Source of the DNA: Lewinellaceae bacterium
Lineage (GTDB): Bacteria; Bacteroidota; Bacteroidia; Chitinophagales; Saprospiraceae
Assembly (NCBI GenBank): GCA_020636255.1
Contig: JACJYE010000008.1
Span: 1 to 64,000 of the forward strand
Length of the DNA: 64,000 bases
Reading direction: 5' to 3'
Under the pieces are notes generated by a model, which was not told the origin of the DNA, did not search any database, and saw nothing but the letters and a program-made list of their open reading frames with translations. The translations under genes were made by a program, and so were the position numbers. This document shows, piece by piece, positions 15,470 through 26,700 of the stretch. Position 1 is the first letter of the stretch. Each line of letters opens with the position of its first letter.

Positions 15470-16711
15470 ATGAACACAGACAGCTTTGCACGCTATTTGC
15501 GCAACCCTTCTTTACTTTATCAGATCTCTTATCAGGAGCTCAAAAGCCTGGCCCTGCAGTTTCCTTATTGCCAGAATCTGCAGTGGTTGCTTTTACAGAA
15601 AAGTTATATGGACGGCCTGCCCGAATGGGAACAAAACCTGCACCGGGCTTCTGCTTACAGTATCGACCGCCGCTTCCTGTACGCGCAGATGAAGCAGATC
15701 AACGCCACCACCCCCGAAACCGATAATTTCCTGCTGGAAGAAGAATACCTGGAACTGAAAAGCCTGGCCGAACTGGAAACAGACGCCGAGGCGCTGCTGC
15801 GCGAGCCCCATACGGATGCTGAACCGCCGGCATTGGAGATGAGCTTCGATAGGCTCCCGAACAACCTAAACGCCATACCGGATACCCCCGAAAGCAGGGA
15901 GCTTTTATCCATGTTCCCCGAAACGGGCCCCTCAGATGACGAAGGCAACCTCGAAGAGCCTGAGGCGGAGGCTGGCCTGGCGCCTAATGAGGAAGACAAA
16001 GAAAGCCTCTACAGCCTGGCCGACGAACAGCCGGTTGCGGAAGAAGAGCATGACGAGGACAATAGCGCCGCCGAACCTTCCACCGACAACCAATCCATCT
16101 CTCAGGCCGTGCAGGCCAAACAAGGCGGGCTGGCCTTCAGAGCAGACGACAACCTGATACGTAATATGGCAGTGGCCTGCCGTATCCTTTCCGGCCTTTC
16201 CTGGCCTTCTCCTACACCCATTGCACCTCCTGCCGCGCAAGAAAAGCAATCCCGCAAATCAGGCCGACAGCTTATAAAACCTGAACTGCCCGCTCTGAAA
16301 AACCTCCCGTACAACAGGCCCGTGCATCCCGTTCCGCTCCCTCAGGAACCAGCTTCCGCACCGAAATCAGCCCTGCCACGGCCGCGGCAGTCCTTTACAA
16401 GCTGGGTGGAACAATTCCAGGCCCCTCATATTCAGAACCGGATGGGCGAGCTCATGGAATCCAAAAAGAGGGATGAAAAAAAGAAAAAACGCAAAAAGAG
16501 CAAAAACAAGAACCCGGAACACCATCTGCCACTCAACGCCATACGGAGTATCACAGAAAGCGACGAGGTCGTTTCCGAAACCCTGGCCGAACTGCTCGTT
16601 TCACAGGGCCTGGCTGATAAGGCCCTGGAAATGTATCAGCGCCTGATGTTGGTTTTTCCGGAAAAAAGTGATTACTTTGCGTCGAAAATAGAAAACTTAA
16701 AAAGTGAATAA
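15470..16711 (+). CDS. TPR-like hypothetical protein upstream of secG
   Basis: A 413-residue protein with no signal peptide. The N-terminus (FARYLRNPSLLYQISYQELK, then LALQFPYCQNLQWLLLQK) is helical. A long acidic low-complexity stretch (about 95-205), a Pro/Gln region and a very basic block (KRDEKKKKRKKSKNKN, about 336-351) follow. A single TPR-like C-terminal unit has ETLAELLVSQGLADKALEMYQ and ends near EKSDYFASKIENL. It lies 3 bp before secG and is probably in one operon with it. The role is unknown; the pattern suggests a scaffold or interaction protein. Confidence 0.8.
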   Translation: MNTDSFARYLRNPSLLYQISYQELKSLALQFPYCQNLQWLLLQKSYMDGLPEWEQNLHRASAYSIDRRFLYAQMKQINATTPETDNFLLEEEYLELKSLAELETDAEALLREPHTDAEPPALEMSFDRLPNNLNAIPDTPESRELLSMFPETGPSDDEGNLEEPEAEAGLAPNEEDKESLYSLADEQPVAEEEHDEDNSAAEPSTDNQSISQAVQAKQGGLAFRADDNLIRNMAVACRILSGLSWPSPTPIAPPAAQEKQSRKSGRQLIKPELPALKNLPYNRPVHPVPLPQEPASAPKSALPRPRQSFTSWVEQFQAPHIQNRMGELMESKKRDEKKKKRKKSKNKNPEHHLPLNAIRSITESDEVVSETLAELLVSQGLADKALEMYQRLMLVFPEKSDYFASKIENLKSE

Positions 16712-16714
16712 CTT

Positions 16715-16978
16715 ATGTTGACTGCAATGACCGTTTTTATCGCCCTGGTGTGCGTGTTGCTGATGGCTGCGGTGCTGATCCAAAACCCCAAGGGCGGTGG
16801 GGTGGATTCCACCTTCGGTGGCGCTCAGGCCAACCAAATGTTCGGCGCAGCAAAGTCTGCCGACTTTATCGAAAAAGCAACCTGGTACCTGGCTGCAGCC
16901 CTCTTCCTGCTCTGCATCATCACCAGCATGATGGTCGGTGGCGCCGGTGAAGGCGCTGAACAACTCCTGTCCCAATAA
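16715..16978 (+). CDS. secG: Preprotein translocase subunit SecG
   Basis: An 87-residue membrane protein with two transmembrane helices (about 3-21 and 51-72) joined by the SecG loop: VLIQNPKGGGVDSTFGG then ANQMFGAAKSADFIEKATW. It assists SecYE in protein export. It lies 3 bp after the upstream gene, so co-transcription is likely, and about 300 bp before groES. Confidence 0.95.
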   Translation: MLTAMTVFIALVCVLLMAAVLIQNPKGGGVDSTFGGAQANQMFGAAKSADFIEKATWYLAAALFLLCIITSMMVGGAGEGAEQLLSQ

Positions 16979-17011
16979 TATAAGGCGCTCCATCGTATAG
17001 GAGCCCTGCGC

Positions 17012-17048
17012 CACAAAGGCCTGTGCGGGTACCGCACAGGCCTTTGTG
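17012..17048. terminator. Perfect 17-bp hairpin between secG and groES
   Basis: CACAAAGGCCTGTGCGG and its exact reverse complement are separated by GTA. It starts 33 bp after the secG stop. There is no T-run on either side, so it may be an intrinsic terminator of unusual form, an mRNA-stabilising stem or a protein site. The remaining ~230 bp up to groES show no CIRCE element; a small inverted repeat GCCAA/TTGGC lies at 17213-17229. Confidence 0.45.
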
Positions 17049-17276
17049 CGTAATATGCAAACCGCCCCACAGGATGGCACCTTTTCTTGCCAAAATGACA
17101 ACTCCCCAACCCATCCCCTCCTCCCTGCCCTCATGCTCATGCCAGATCAAGAAAAAACCTGCAATAATGTCATGAAATAAAAATTGGCATATCATGTGAT
17201 AGATGAAGGGTGGCCAATATTCCGTTGGCAGTGAATATTTCATTGTTTAACCAAACCGATCATAAAAGTAAGATCT

Positions 17277-17552
17277 ATGAAGCCCATCAACGACAGAGTT
17301 GTTATCAAGCCTGCTCCTGCAGAAGAAAAGACCAAGGGTGGGATCATCATCCCGGATACAGCCAAAGAAAAACCACAACGCGGCGAAGTCGTCTCCGTGG
17401 GGCCGGGCAAAGATGGCAACCTCATGACCGTCCAGGTAGGTGATATCGTCTTGTATGGCAAATATGCCGGACAGGAACTGCAGTACAACGGCGTGGATTA
17501 CCTGATCATGCGCGAAGATGACGTCCTCGTCATCCTGGAAGGCAACGAATAA
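17277..17552 (+). CDS. groES: Co-chaperonin GroES
   Basis: A 91-residue Hsp10. The start MKPINDRVVIKPAPAEEKTKGGIIIPD includes the mobile-loop region that docks on GroEL, and the end VDYLIMREDDVLVILE is typical. It caps the GroEL ring during ATP-driven folding. groEL follows 62 bp later. No CIRCE inverted repeat is visible upstream, so HrcA control is not supported. Confidence 0.97.
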   Translation: MKPINDRVVIKPAPAEEKTKGGIIIPDTAKEKPQRGEVVSVGPGKDGNLMTVQVGDIVLYGKYAGQELQYNGVDYLIMREDDVLVILEGNE

Positions 17553-17614
17553 GGCCTTTATTCGTCCGTTTTTGACCTTTTTTATTATCACAAAACAAAA
17601 AAATCCAACCTGAC

Positions 17615-19252
17615 ATGGCTAAAGAAATTAGCTTTGATAGAACCGCAAGAGAAAAATTACGCGCAGGCGTTGATGCCCTTTCCAATGCCGTTAAAGTGAC
17701 GCTGGGCCCTAAAGGCCGTAATGTCGTCATTCAAAAAAGCTTTGGCGCCCCTCAGATCACAAAAGACGGCGTTACGGTCGCCAAGGAAGTGGAGCTGGAA
17801 GACCCCATTGAGAATATGGGCGCCCAAATGGTAAAAGAAGTTGCTTCCAAAACAGCAGATATCGCTGGCGACGGCACCACGACGGCTACCGTCCTGGCAC
17901 AGGCCATGATCGGCGCCGGCTTGAAAAACGTTACTGCCGGTGCTAACCCCATGGACCTGAAAAGAGGTATCGACAAGGCAGTCAAAATCGTGATCAGCGA
18001 CCTGATGAAACAATCTGAAGTGATCGGCAACGATTTTGAAAAGATAAAGCAGGTCGGCGCCATCTCCGCCAACAATGACGAGGAGATCGGCAACCTCATC
18101 GCCGACGCTATGAAACGCGTTTCCAAAGACGGCGTCATCACCGTCGAAGAAGCGAAAGGAACAGATACCACGGTAGAAGAAGTGCTTGGCATGCAGTTCG
18201 ACCGCGGGTACCTCTCGCCTTATTTCGTTACCGACCCGGAAAACATGGTGACGGAATACGAGGACCCCTTCATCCTCATCCACGATAAAAAGATCGCCAA
18301 CATGCAGGATATCGTCCCTATCCTGGAACGCGTCGTTCAGGCCGGCAGGCCCCTGCTGATCATCGCCGAAGATATCGAAAGCCAGGCCCTGGGCGTACTC
18401 GTCGTCAACCGCCTGCGCGCCAACCTCAAAGTTGTGGCCGTTAAAGCTCCGGGCTTCGGCGACCGCCGCAAAGCCATGCTGGAAGACATCGCCGTTCTGA
18501 CCGGCGGCACCGTCATCAGCGAAGAGAAAGGTTATAAGCTGGAAAATGCTACCCTCGACCAGCTCGGCCGCGCTGAAAAGATCACGATCGACAAGGATAA
18601 TACGACTATCGTCAACGGCGGCGGAGAGGAAGAACAGATCAAAGCACGCATCAACCAGATCAAACAACAGATCGAAGCTACCACTTCTGACTACGACCGC
18701 GAGAAACTGCAGGAACGCCTCGCCAAATTGGCAGGTGGCGTCGCCGTGCTCTACGTAGGTGCGCCGACGGAAGTGGAAATGAAAGAGAAGAAGGACCGCG
18801 TCGATGACGCACTTCACGCTACCCGGGCTGCCGTGGAAGAAGGCATCGTCGCAGGTGGCGGCGTTGCACTCGTTCGCGCCATCAACGCCCTCGATAAGGT
18901 AGATGCCAGCAATGAAGATGAAAAGATCGGCGTACAGATCGTGAAAAAAGCCCTGGAGGCCCCCCTGCGTACCATCGCCGACAATGCCGGCGTTGAGGGT
19001 TCCGTCGTACTGCAGAAAGTACTGGAAGGCAAAAATGCTTTTGGCTACAACGCCCGCACCAATGCTTTTGAAGACCTGAAAAAAGCCGGCGTGATCGACC
19101 CCACCAAGGTGACCCGCATTGCGCTTGAAAACGCAGGCTCCATCGCAGGCATGGTGCTGACGACGGAATGCGTGATCAATGACAAACCTGAAAAAGACGG
19201 CGCTCCGATGCCGGCAGGAATGCCGGGCGGTGGTATGCCGGGTATGATGTAA
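17615..19252 (+). CDS. groEL: Chaperonin GroEL
   Basis: A 545-residue Hsp60 of standard length. It has the equatorial ATP-site motif AGDGTTTATVLAQAM, the apical-domain segments (VAVKAPGFGDRRKAMLEDIA) and the typical Gly-Met-rich C-terminal tail (GGGMPGMM). It forms the double-ring folding chamber with GroES. It is closed by a strong terminator (19272-19309). Confidence 0.98.
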   Translation: MAKEISFDRTAREKLRAGVDALSNAVKVTLGPKGRNVVIQKSFGAPQITKDGVTVAKEVELEDPIENMGAQMVKEVASKTADIAGDGTTTATVLAQAMIGAGLKNVTAGANPMDLKRGIDKAVKIVISDLMKQSEVIGNDFEKIKQVGAISANNDEEIGNLIADAMKRVSKDGVITVEEAKGTDTTVEEVLGMQFDRGYLSPYFVTDPENMVTEYEDPFILIHDKKIANMQDIVPILERVVQAGRPLLIIAEDIESQALGVLVVNRLRANLKVVAVKAPGFGDRRKAMLEDIAVLTGGTVISEEKGYKLENATLDQLGRAEKITIDKDNTTIVNGGGEEEQIKARINQIKQQIEATTSDYDREKLQERLAKLAGGVAVLYVGAPTEVEMKEKKDRVDDALHATRAAVEEGIVAGGGVALVRAINALDKVDASNEDEKIGVQIVKKALEAPLRTIADNAGVEGSVVLQKVLEGKNAFGYNARTNAFEDLKKAGVIDPTKVTRIALENAGSIAGMVLTTECVINDKPEKDGAPMPAGMPGGGMPGMM

Positions 19253-19271
19253 TCAATACCCCTGTAACGGA

Positions 19272-19309
19272 TAAAAGGCCTTCCCCATCAAAGGAGAAGG
19301 CCTTTTTTT
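19272..19309. terminator. Bidirectional terminator between groEL and HMG-CoA lyase
   Basis: AAAAGGCCTTC and GAAGGCCTTTTTTT form an 11-bp core stem around a short loop, with A-run and T-run on opposite sides. It ends both the plus-strand groEL transcript and the minus-strand gene at 19325. Confidence 0.85.
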
Positions 19310-19324
19310 ATTTAACATCTTGAG

Positions 19325-20176
19325 CTACTGCGGAAAAACATCGGCGGCCATGGCCATAGCCTCAAGAAAAGCATCCCGCTGTATGTGTGTTTCGATACCC
19401 CGCTCCTCAAAATAGAGCAATAGGTTTTCCATCGGCATATTACCGGTAAGGTCATCTTTGGCCATAGGGCAGCCGCCATATCCCTTGATCGCCCCGTCAA
19501 AGCGGCGACAGCCATGTTCATAGGCCGTTTCCACCTTCTCCAGCCACTTTCCGGGCACAGTATGGAAATGTGCACCAAATTCAATATCCGGATAATGCGG
19601 AACGAGATTGCTAAACAGATAACGGATGCTCTCGGGGCTCGCAACGCCGATGGTATCCGAAAGCTGAAGGATGTCTATACCCATCGCAATGAGCTGCCCC
19701 GCCCACTTCTGTACGATCTCTACATTCCACGGGTCGCCATAGGGATTGCCGAAGCCCATGGAAATGTATACGACGAGCTTTTTACCGTGCTCTACGCAAA
19801 TATCCTGTATTTGCTTTACCCGCCCCAAAGACTCTTCGAGCGTGGCATTCGTATTGCGGAGTTGAAAGGTCTCGGAAATGGAAAATGGATACCCCAGATA
19901 GGTGATCTCTTCATACTTTGCTGCATCCAAAGCGCCTCGCTGGTTCGCTACGATAGCTAAAAGCCTGGTAGAAGTGCCTTCCAGGGCCAACTGCTGCAAC
20001 ACCTCAGGCGTATCGCGCATCTGGGGTATCGCTTTGGGAGAAACGAAACTCCCGAAATCAATGGTATCAAACCCGGCCTTCAGCAACTGATTGATGTAAG
20101 CCGCTTTCTTTTCCGTGGGAATAAACTCTTTGATGCCTTGCATCGCATCTCTCGGGCACTCAATCAATTTGACCAT
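19325..20176 (-). CDS. Hydroxymethylglutaryl-CoA lyase
   Basis: A 283-residue TIM-barrel enzyme splitting 3-hydroxy-3-methylglutaryl-CoA to acetoacetate and acetyl-CoA, the last step of leucine breakdown. It has the N-terminal ECPRDAMQGIKEFIPTEKK segment (barrel Asp/Arg metal site), GAHFHTVPG near the metal histidines and the family signature IKGYGGCPMAKDDLTGN with the catalytic cysteine. It is a single gene on the minus strand. Related DRE-TIM enzymes are excluded by the GGCP signature. Confidence 0.9.
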   Translation of the reverse strand: MVKLIECPRDAMQGIKEFIPTEKKAAYINQLLKAGFDTIDFGSFVSPKAIPQMRDTPEVLQQLALEGTSTRLLAIVANQRGALDAAKYEEITYLGYPFSISETFQLRNTNATLEESLGRVKQIQDICVEHGKKLVVYISMGFGNPYGDPWNVEIVQKWAGQLIAMGIDILQLSDTIGVASPESIRYLFSNLVPHYPDIEFGAHFHTVPGKWLEKVETAYEHGCRRFDGAIKGYGGCPMAKDDLTGNMPMENLLLYFEERGIETHIQRDAFLEAMAMAADVFPQ

Positions 20177-20288
20177 ATAACAATTAGCGCTTTAGTCTTC
20201 TCTGGCAGGGTTTCCTCCAATAGAAACTACTGCCATCTTCCGATTATTTAACGCGGGGTTTTATATTCGCATATACAAACCCCGGTTC

Positions 20289-20302
20289 TAAACAAGCTCT
20301 TA
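20289..20302 (+). repeat. Half copy of the short repeat (TAAACAAGCTCTTA) before a start codon
   Basis: TAAACAAGCTCTTA, identical in 13 bases to the right half of the 15428-15451 hairpin, lies 14 bp before the ATG at 20317. The left (GCTTGTTTGG) half is absent here. Confidence 0.55.
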
Positions 20303-20316
20303 CAAACCAAAAATAT

Positions 20317-20547
20317 ATGAATAAGAACAAGGGATTACTGTCATTAGTTGGGTTCTTTCTGACAGCTTTGGGCTTCCTGTCTATCGCATTGGGTATGGTA
20401 GGCGTGAAATTCGCCTTCCTTCAGTGGCTCGACACCCTTGGGCCGCTCCTCGCTTTCATTGCAAAACTGGCTATGATCATTGCGGGTATCCTGGCCCTCT
20501 ATATCGCACAAAGTAATTTTTCTGGCGACGACAACACCGAATATTGA
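20317..20547 (+). CDS. Small two-helix membrane protein
   Basis: A 76-residue protein with two hydrophobic helices (about 8-32 and 40-64) and a short polar tail (NFSGDDNTEY). It has no cysteines and no recognised family. It stands alone, between HMG-CoA lyase and the giant surface protein, preceded by the AAACAAGCTCTTA element. Confidence 0.7.
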   Translation: MNKNKGLLSLVGFFLTALGFLSIALGMVGVKFAFLQWLDTLGPLLAFIAKLAMIIAGILALYIAQSNFSGDDNTEY

Positions 20548-20637
20548 TGTAAAACCGGGATGGCTTATGCGAATTAGGGGCTAAAGAAGAAGGTGATGGT
20601 GCAATGAAAAGATTCCGGAAAGCCCAGGCTTGGCCCG

Positions 20638-20690
20638 TTAGCGCTTGTTTGGAGGCCGCTTTCGCACCAAAACCAAAACAAGCGCTTAGC
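20638..20690. repeat. Short palindromic repeat, full form 2 (diverged)
   Basis: TTAGCGCTTGTTTGG (20638-20652) is followed after a 20-bp spacer by CCAAAACAAGCGCTTAGC (20673-20690), together a hairpin with small indels. The left arm matches 15424-15437. It lies in the convergent gap between genes ending at 20547 and 20756. Confidence 0.6.
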
Positions 20691-20693
20691 TAC

Positions 20694-20740
20694 AAAAAAA
20701 GGCTGGACAGCCTGTTGGGCTGCCCAGCCTTTTATTTTTC
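20694..20740 (-). terminator. Terminator of the giant surface-protein gene
   Basis: AAGGCTGG(A)CAGCC-TGTT-GGGCTG(C)CCAGCCTT stem with AAAAAAA on the left and TTTTATTTTT on the right. It works for the minus-strand gene ending at 20756 and could also stop plus-strand transcripts. Confidence 0.8.
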
Positions 20741-20755
20741 AGTTACCTGAGCTGA

Positions 20756-23700
20756 TTATTCTACAATAACCATCTTCTTGGTAGCCGTGAAATCAGCCGT
20801 CGAAACGGTGTACGTCAGTACGCCAGCCGGCAGGCCGTTGCTGCTTACAACCACGCGGTTGTAACCTTTAACGCCGTCTACGCGGACAAGCTTAACCACT
20901 TTACCCGTTACATCGCTGATCGTCATCGTCACCTGTGCGTCTGCAGGCAGGTTGAAGCCGATAGCCGTCTCACCCTTGAAGGGGTTCGGCGTGTTCTGGT
21001 ACAGCTCGAAGCCGGCAGATACTACCGTGCCCGTGCTGAACTGGATGGCTACATCCATGTATTCGCCGGCGCGGTTGTAGGCTTCCGCCTTCGTCACGCG
21101 GTTGCTGATGCTCAGCAGCTCGCTCAACTGGCCGTCCGTCTTAGCGCGGAATACCAGGCTGAACAGGTTCTGGCCAGCTTCCACTTTGCCGTTCCAGCTC
21201 GTGGCGATAGCGCCTTCGCTGAGGCGCGTCAGGCCGAAGTTCTCTTCCGTAGCCACGCCGTTGATAACGTCTACCAGTTCCAGGGCTGCGTTGTCGAACG
21301 TCAGCGTGCCCTGATAGCCGTCTACGTCTGCACTGCCGGCAGCAAAGCTTACCGTGTACTCATTGCCTGCCTTGACAGCTTCGTCAGCTACCTGGAAGGC
21401 AAACGCGCCTACGATATCGCGCTGTTCTACAGACATGAAGCTGTTCGTCTCAGCGTCCAGGTTCACATCACCGATCTTAACGGCTACGAAGTCAGCGCTG
21501 CTGATGCCCGTTGCCGGCAGGTTGTTGATGTTCACCACTTCGGGGAAGTCTTCAAACCAGGGGTTGGCCGGGTTCGGGAAGACATAAGAACGCTCGACGA
21601 AGCGCCAGCTCGTATTGTTCGTGAACTCGGTGTCGATCGACAGGATCAGCTTGCGCAGCTGGATCAGGTCGAGGGTCGTGATCGATTCGGAGTTGTTCAC
21701 GTCTGCTGCGATCATCTTGTACGCACTGTTCAGCGGCTGCACACCAAGGATGTGCTTGCTGATCAGTACCAGGTCAAACGTGGAGACGCCGTTCAGGTAG
21801 TCGCCATCGCGTTGCGGCGTCACCGTATAGTCGTAGCCTTCCTGCAGCGTAGTGAATGCATAAGCACCACTGGCGTTGGTCATCATCGATGCAGCGCCTT
21901 GGCCGGACAGGCTCACCTGTACGTCTTCTACTGCGCTGTTCGTCTCCGTAGATACCGCACCCGATACGGCCAGCAGTTGAGCGCCGCCGCACAGGTCGAA
22001 CAGGTTATCCTGTACAAGGATGTAGGTCTCGCAGAAGTCGCCGTTGCCAGCGCCATCCCATGCCCAGATCTCTACCACCAGCGTGCCCGTGTCGGCGCAC
22101 GTCAGCGTCAGGCCGGTCACACTCGGGTCAGCGGGGTCGCCGCTGCGGTTGATCGAGTACTTCACAGGGCCCGTGCAATCCGTCATCGGGCTGACGATGA
22201 AGTCAGATGCCCAGATCGCCGTCTGGCCCGTGTCAGGCGTACCGTCGCCATCGCTGTCGAACGGCATCAGTTCAATGGCCAGGCCATTGATGCACGTCGG
22301 TGCAGGCGGCTTGCAGTCTACTACGCAGAACGGCAGCAGTTCAGCATCGGCATTGCCGCAGCCATCTTCTACGTGTACTTCGAATGCATGGCAGCCGATC
22401 GGGAAGTTGCCCGTGATCGTGTAGTTCGGGTACGTGCCGCTCAACGCGCCAGTGTTCGTCAGGTCGGCATCGATCGTGCCGTCTGCGTTGGCATCCAGGA
22501 ATACCTTGATGGTCAGGTCGTCAGGCGTACAGTTCTCATCGATCTCGAACGGATACGTCACCAGGCCTGTGCAGTTGACGTTGTCATAGCTGCAGAAGTC
22601 GTCAGGCTGCGTGAAGATGATCTTCGGGTCGATGTTGTCGTATACCTTGATGAGCTGCAGGTACTGGTAGAAGCCCGGGTGGTCTTCGTCCACCTTGCGC
22701 CAGAAGTCGTCGATACCCCAGCAGATGTTCTGGAAGGCCAGCGGTACGTTGTTCGGTTCCGTCTCGTCGTTGTCACGGTCGATATAGGTATAACCGTTCG
22801 GGCGGTGCAGTACCCATACTGCTTCATCGCCAGGCTGGTTGTCGCAGTCTTCGTCACGGCCCACGATGAAGGGGTCGCTTTCGCCGTCATACTGGCACCA
22901 GTTGACGACTTTCCACGTACGGAAGATCTTGTAGCACTCATCGCCGGAGGCGCTGAAGAACTCATCCGTATGGCTGATGGCCAACAGGTCGCAGCCGATC
23001 TCTTCTACCTCTACGCTGTCCGGGCTCGGCGCGCCGCAGATCTCAGAAGCATCTTTCGGGAACTTGATCTCGTAGTTGTGTACTTCGTTGATCGTTACTA
23101 CCTGCTGGCAGAAGTTGTTGCTCTGGTTGCCGTGGATGTCCACTGCACGGAAACGGCGGATGATCGTGCCGAAGCCGCATTCCAGGTTCGGCGCCGGCGG
23201 CAGTTCAGATGCCGTAGCTTCGCAGTTGTCGTCTGCGCTCGGTGCGCCGAACAGGGCCTGCAGTTGGTCGATATCCGTAGCGTCGAAGTCATACGGCAGG
23301 TCGTCGCAGTCGATATTCGTGTTGTGCGGTGCATAGCAGTACGGCCGTACCTTCTCTTCCGGTACGATGTCCAGCCAGCACGTGTTAATATTGCCGGATT
23401 TGTCGATTACGCGCAGTTCGATCGTTACCGTCACGCCTACGTCGCAGCAGAAGAAGTCCACATACGGGCCCCAGGCCGAGAAGGCCGTGCCGCAGGTGTA
23501 GTTGATCGGGTCGAACTTGTTACGCCGTACTTCGATACGGTCGATCTCGCAGTTATCCCAGCTGCCTTCGTCGATATCTGTGGCAAAGATGCGCGCAAAG
23601 TCGCCGCCGCCGATCGATACATGAAGGTTATCATCACAGGTCGCTACCGGCTCGATCTGGTCTTCTACGTAGAACTTGCAGTACGTTACCACTTTGTTCC

Positions 23701-26700
23701 CGCAGTCGTCCTCTACCGTATAGCGGAAGTAGTGCTGGCCTACAGGAATGCCGCTCACAACGCGCGTCGGGGCGTTCCAGGGGATCGTGCGTACTACCAC
23801 AGTGTCAATATGCGTGCCTACCAGGATGCCGTATTGGTTGTAGTCTTCTACCTCTACTTCCGTTACGATCTCTGACAGTACTTCCCAGCTCGAACAGTTG
23901 TCCGATACGTCAGGCAGCGGAACCGTGAAGCTGGCCGTGCAGCCGAATGGGCTGGTCGAGTATACCGGCTCTTGCGGGCCCCAGCCGTAGTCTACCAGCG
24001 GGCAGTCTACGCTCGGCGGCGTGAAGTCGCCTACCTTGATCACCTGGTCGTACGTGATCGCGTTCGGGAACGATGCAGATACACACCAGTCAAGAACCGT
24101 CCACGTACGCACGAACTTGTATGCGCCGTCGCATACAGAGATCCGCGGGCCGTCTTCGAATGCTGCGCCTACGTTGCAGTAGTCGTCATTCAGCGTGATG
24201 ATGCCCTGAGCAGTGAACAGGAACGGCCAGCCGGTCGTCTCAGGAGACGGGTTGCCATTCGCCAGCGTGATGTAGTCTTCGTCGCACTCGATCGGCACCG
24301 TCAGCGGCGGGAATTGGATGTCATCCAGGGCTGCTTTGCGGATCGTGATGATCTGCGAGCAGACGCTGCTGTTGCCTTTGCTATCCGTAGCCTTGAACTT
24401 ACGCGTCAGCGTCGTCGGCGCGCAATCGCCAGGCGTTACATACGTGTCCGTGAACGTTACCGTAGGTACGGTACAGTTGTCCGTAGCTACCGGTTGGCCT
24501 ACCAGCGGCAGCGATGCCGGGTTGTTCAGCAGCCAATCCAGGTCGTCACAGATCAGGTCGAAGCACAGTACACCAGGGAACGGTGCTACAGGACGCGGGT
24601 TGAACGTCGTCGTCGTCGTCACATCCCAGCTGATCGGGTTGGTCGTCGTCGTCGTTACCCACTGGCCTACCAGCCCGCCGTTCTGGCTGAATACGTAGAT
24701 CACGTAGTCGCCGGTGGCTGCTGCGTTGTCCGTCGTAACGAACATGTAGTAGTCTTCGTACGGGCGCAGCGGTAGCGTCGTGGCAAGCTCAGGTGCGCCA
24801 GGAAGCGTTACACCAGAGTAGGTTACCGATACATCGGCAAAGCCCAGGATATTTTCGCACGGGTTGCTTTGGTTGAAGCTGCCCTGGTACAGAGCCAGGT
24901 CGGCTGCCCAGCCACCCGTCGGTACGATCACAAACGTATAGTAGTCTTCCGTATTGACCTGGAAGTAGTGCAGGTCGTAGTAGTGCGGGCCGTTGCCAGG
25001 AGCGTTGAACTGCTGGAAGCAGGAGTAGTTCGCCGTGTTGATCGACGGGTCGGTCGTGGCGATAGAGCCCGTGAAGTTCTGCTGTTGCGGCGAGAAGCAA
25101 GCCTGGTTCGTGTTATCCGGGCAGTCCAGGATGGGAGCAGTCTTGTCTTCGCCATTGATGTAACCCCAGCACGGTTCCCAGTTGAAGTACGGCCAGATCG
25201 GGTCGCCATTCACCACTACCTGGTAGTTGAAAGCGAAGTTGCTGATCACAGCAGTGCTCGGCGTAGCCGTGCCGATCGGCAGCAGGTCGTCGTCGTTCAC
25301 TTCGAACAGCAGCAGCCAGCCGGCTTCTACGTCCTGGTCGAACGTACCGGCAGCAGCGTTCGTCACGTTGATGAGGTTGTTGCCGTTCAGGTCGAAAATG
25401 AAGAAGTCGAAGTTCGGGTCTGCTCCGTTGTACGTCCAGCTGAAGCTCAGGTGGCCATCATTCGGGATGATGATCGAAGCAAGAGCATAGTTCGACGTCA
25501 GCGTCTGGATCGTCATCGCCGTCGTGGTGAAGCTTACGTCAGCTATCGCGCCGGTGCCACCGTTGCCGATGTTCTCGTCTACCGTCCAGTTCGCTTCGGC
25601 GAACGGGCCAGTGAAGCCAGTGCTGCTGAACTGCTGTACCGACGTGCCGCTCTGGCCAGGGCCAGTCAGCGTCGGGCCGATGTAGCTTACATCATAGATG
25701 AACTGGCCACAGCCGTCCAGGATGTTGCCGTTCGTCGGGTCGTCGTCGTTGACGATATTTACGAAGAAGTCGCTTTCGTCGGCACAGCCGAACGAGCCTT
25801 CCAGTACCATATCAGCAGTGATCAGGCGCTGGCAGTTCGCATCAAGCGTTACGTTCACTTCGTCGTTGCACGCCAGGTTCGTCGGCGGTGCAGGGTCTTG
25901 CGTTACCACGATGAAGAAGTCTTCCTGGCGCAGGTTGCCGGCGGCATCCGTCACCTCGATCAGGATCTGGTACTGGCCAGGGTAAGCAGCAACGCCATAG
26001 GTGTCGCCACCGGCGCTCGGGAAAATAACAGCGCCAGCTGCAGGCGGAGCAATCGTCACCGTGGGGGTCAGGTCGCCGTCGCAGTTGTCCGTTGCCGTTA
26101 CTTCAAAGAAAATGATCGCGGGGTCTACATCGCAGGGGTCCAGCTCTACGTTGATGTCCTGAGAAGGATAAACAACGATCGGGGCCCAGGTGTCGGGCTG
26201 GCTTACAACGTGCAGCGTAGCGTCGACCGAAGTCGTCAGGTTATCGCCGTCCGTGTAGGAAGCCGTGATCACTGCGCCGTCAGATGCCGGCGTGATCGGC
26301 GTAAGGAATTCGAAATAGCCGTCAGCCGTGTTGGTAACGACCGGCGTGATCGTTGCGCCGTTCAGCTGGAACGTTGCGCCTACGATCGCAGGGTCGCACT
26401 CGTCGGTGATGGTCACTGCCCAACGAGCGTCCATTGCGTTGGTACACTGCGGCAGCGTGAAGGTCAGGTTGCCAGGCATGTGCACATCCGGCGGCTGAGG
26501 AGCATCCTGCTCAACAGTCACCAGGTGGTCTACCGTTACGCCACCATAGGTGGTGAAGATCAGGTAGCTGTTCGGCGTCAGGTTGCCCGTAGCTTCGAAA
26601 TAGGCAAAGCCGTCTTCTTCGTCGATGTAGGTCACCGTCAAAGCAGCGCCGGCAATGGCGATCTGGCCCGTCAGGTTGGAAGTCGCAGAAATGTTACAGT

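Noticed and set aside
17053..17276. CIRCE element for HrcA control ahead of groES
   Set aside because: No TTAGCACTC-N9-GAGTGCTAA-like repeat is present; only a short GCCAA/TTGGC pair was seen.
16715..19252. secG and groESL as one operon
   Set aside because: A 300-bp gap with a strong hairpin separates them, so one transcript is not supported.
21752..23875. 707-codon open frame on the plus strand
   Set aside because: Same reason: an antisense shadow of the giant gene caused by codon bias.
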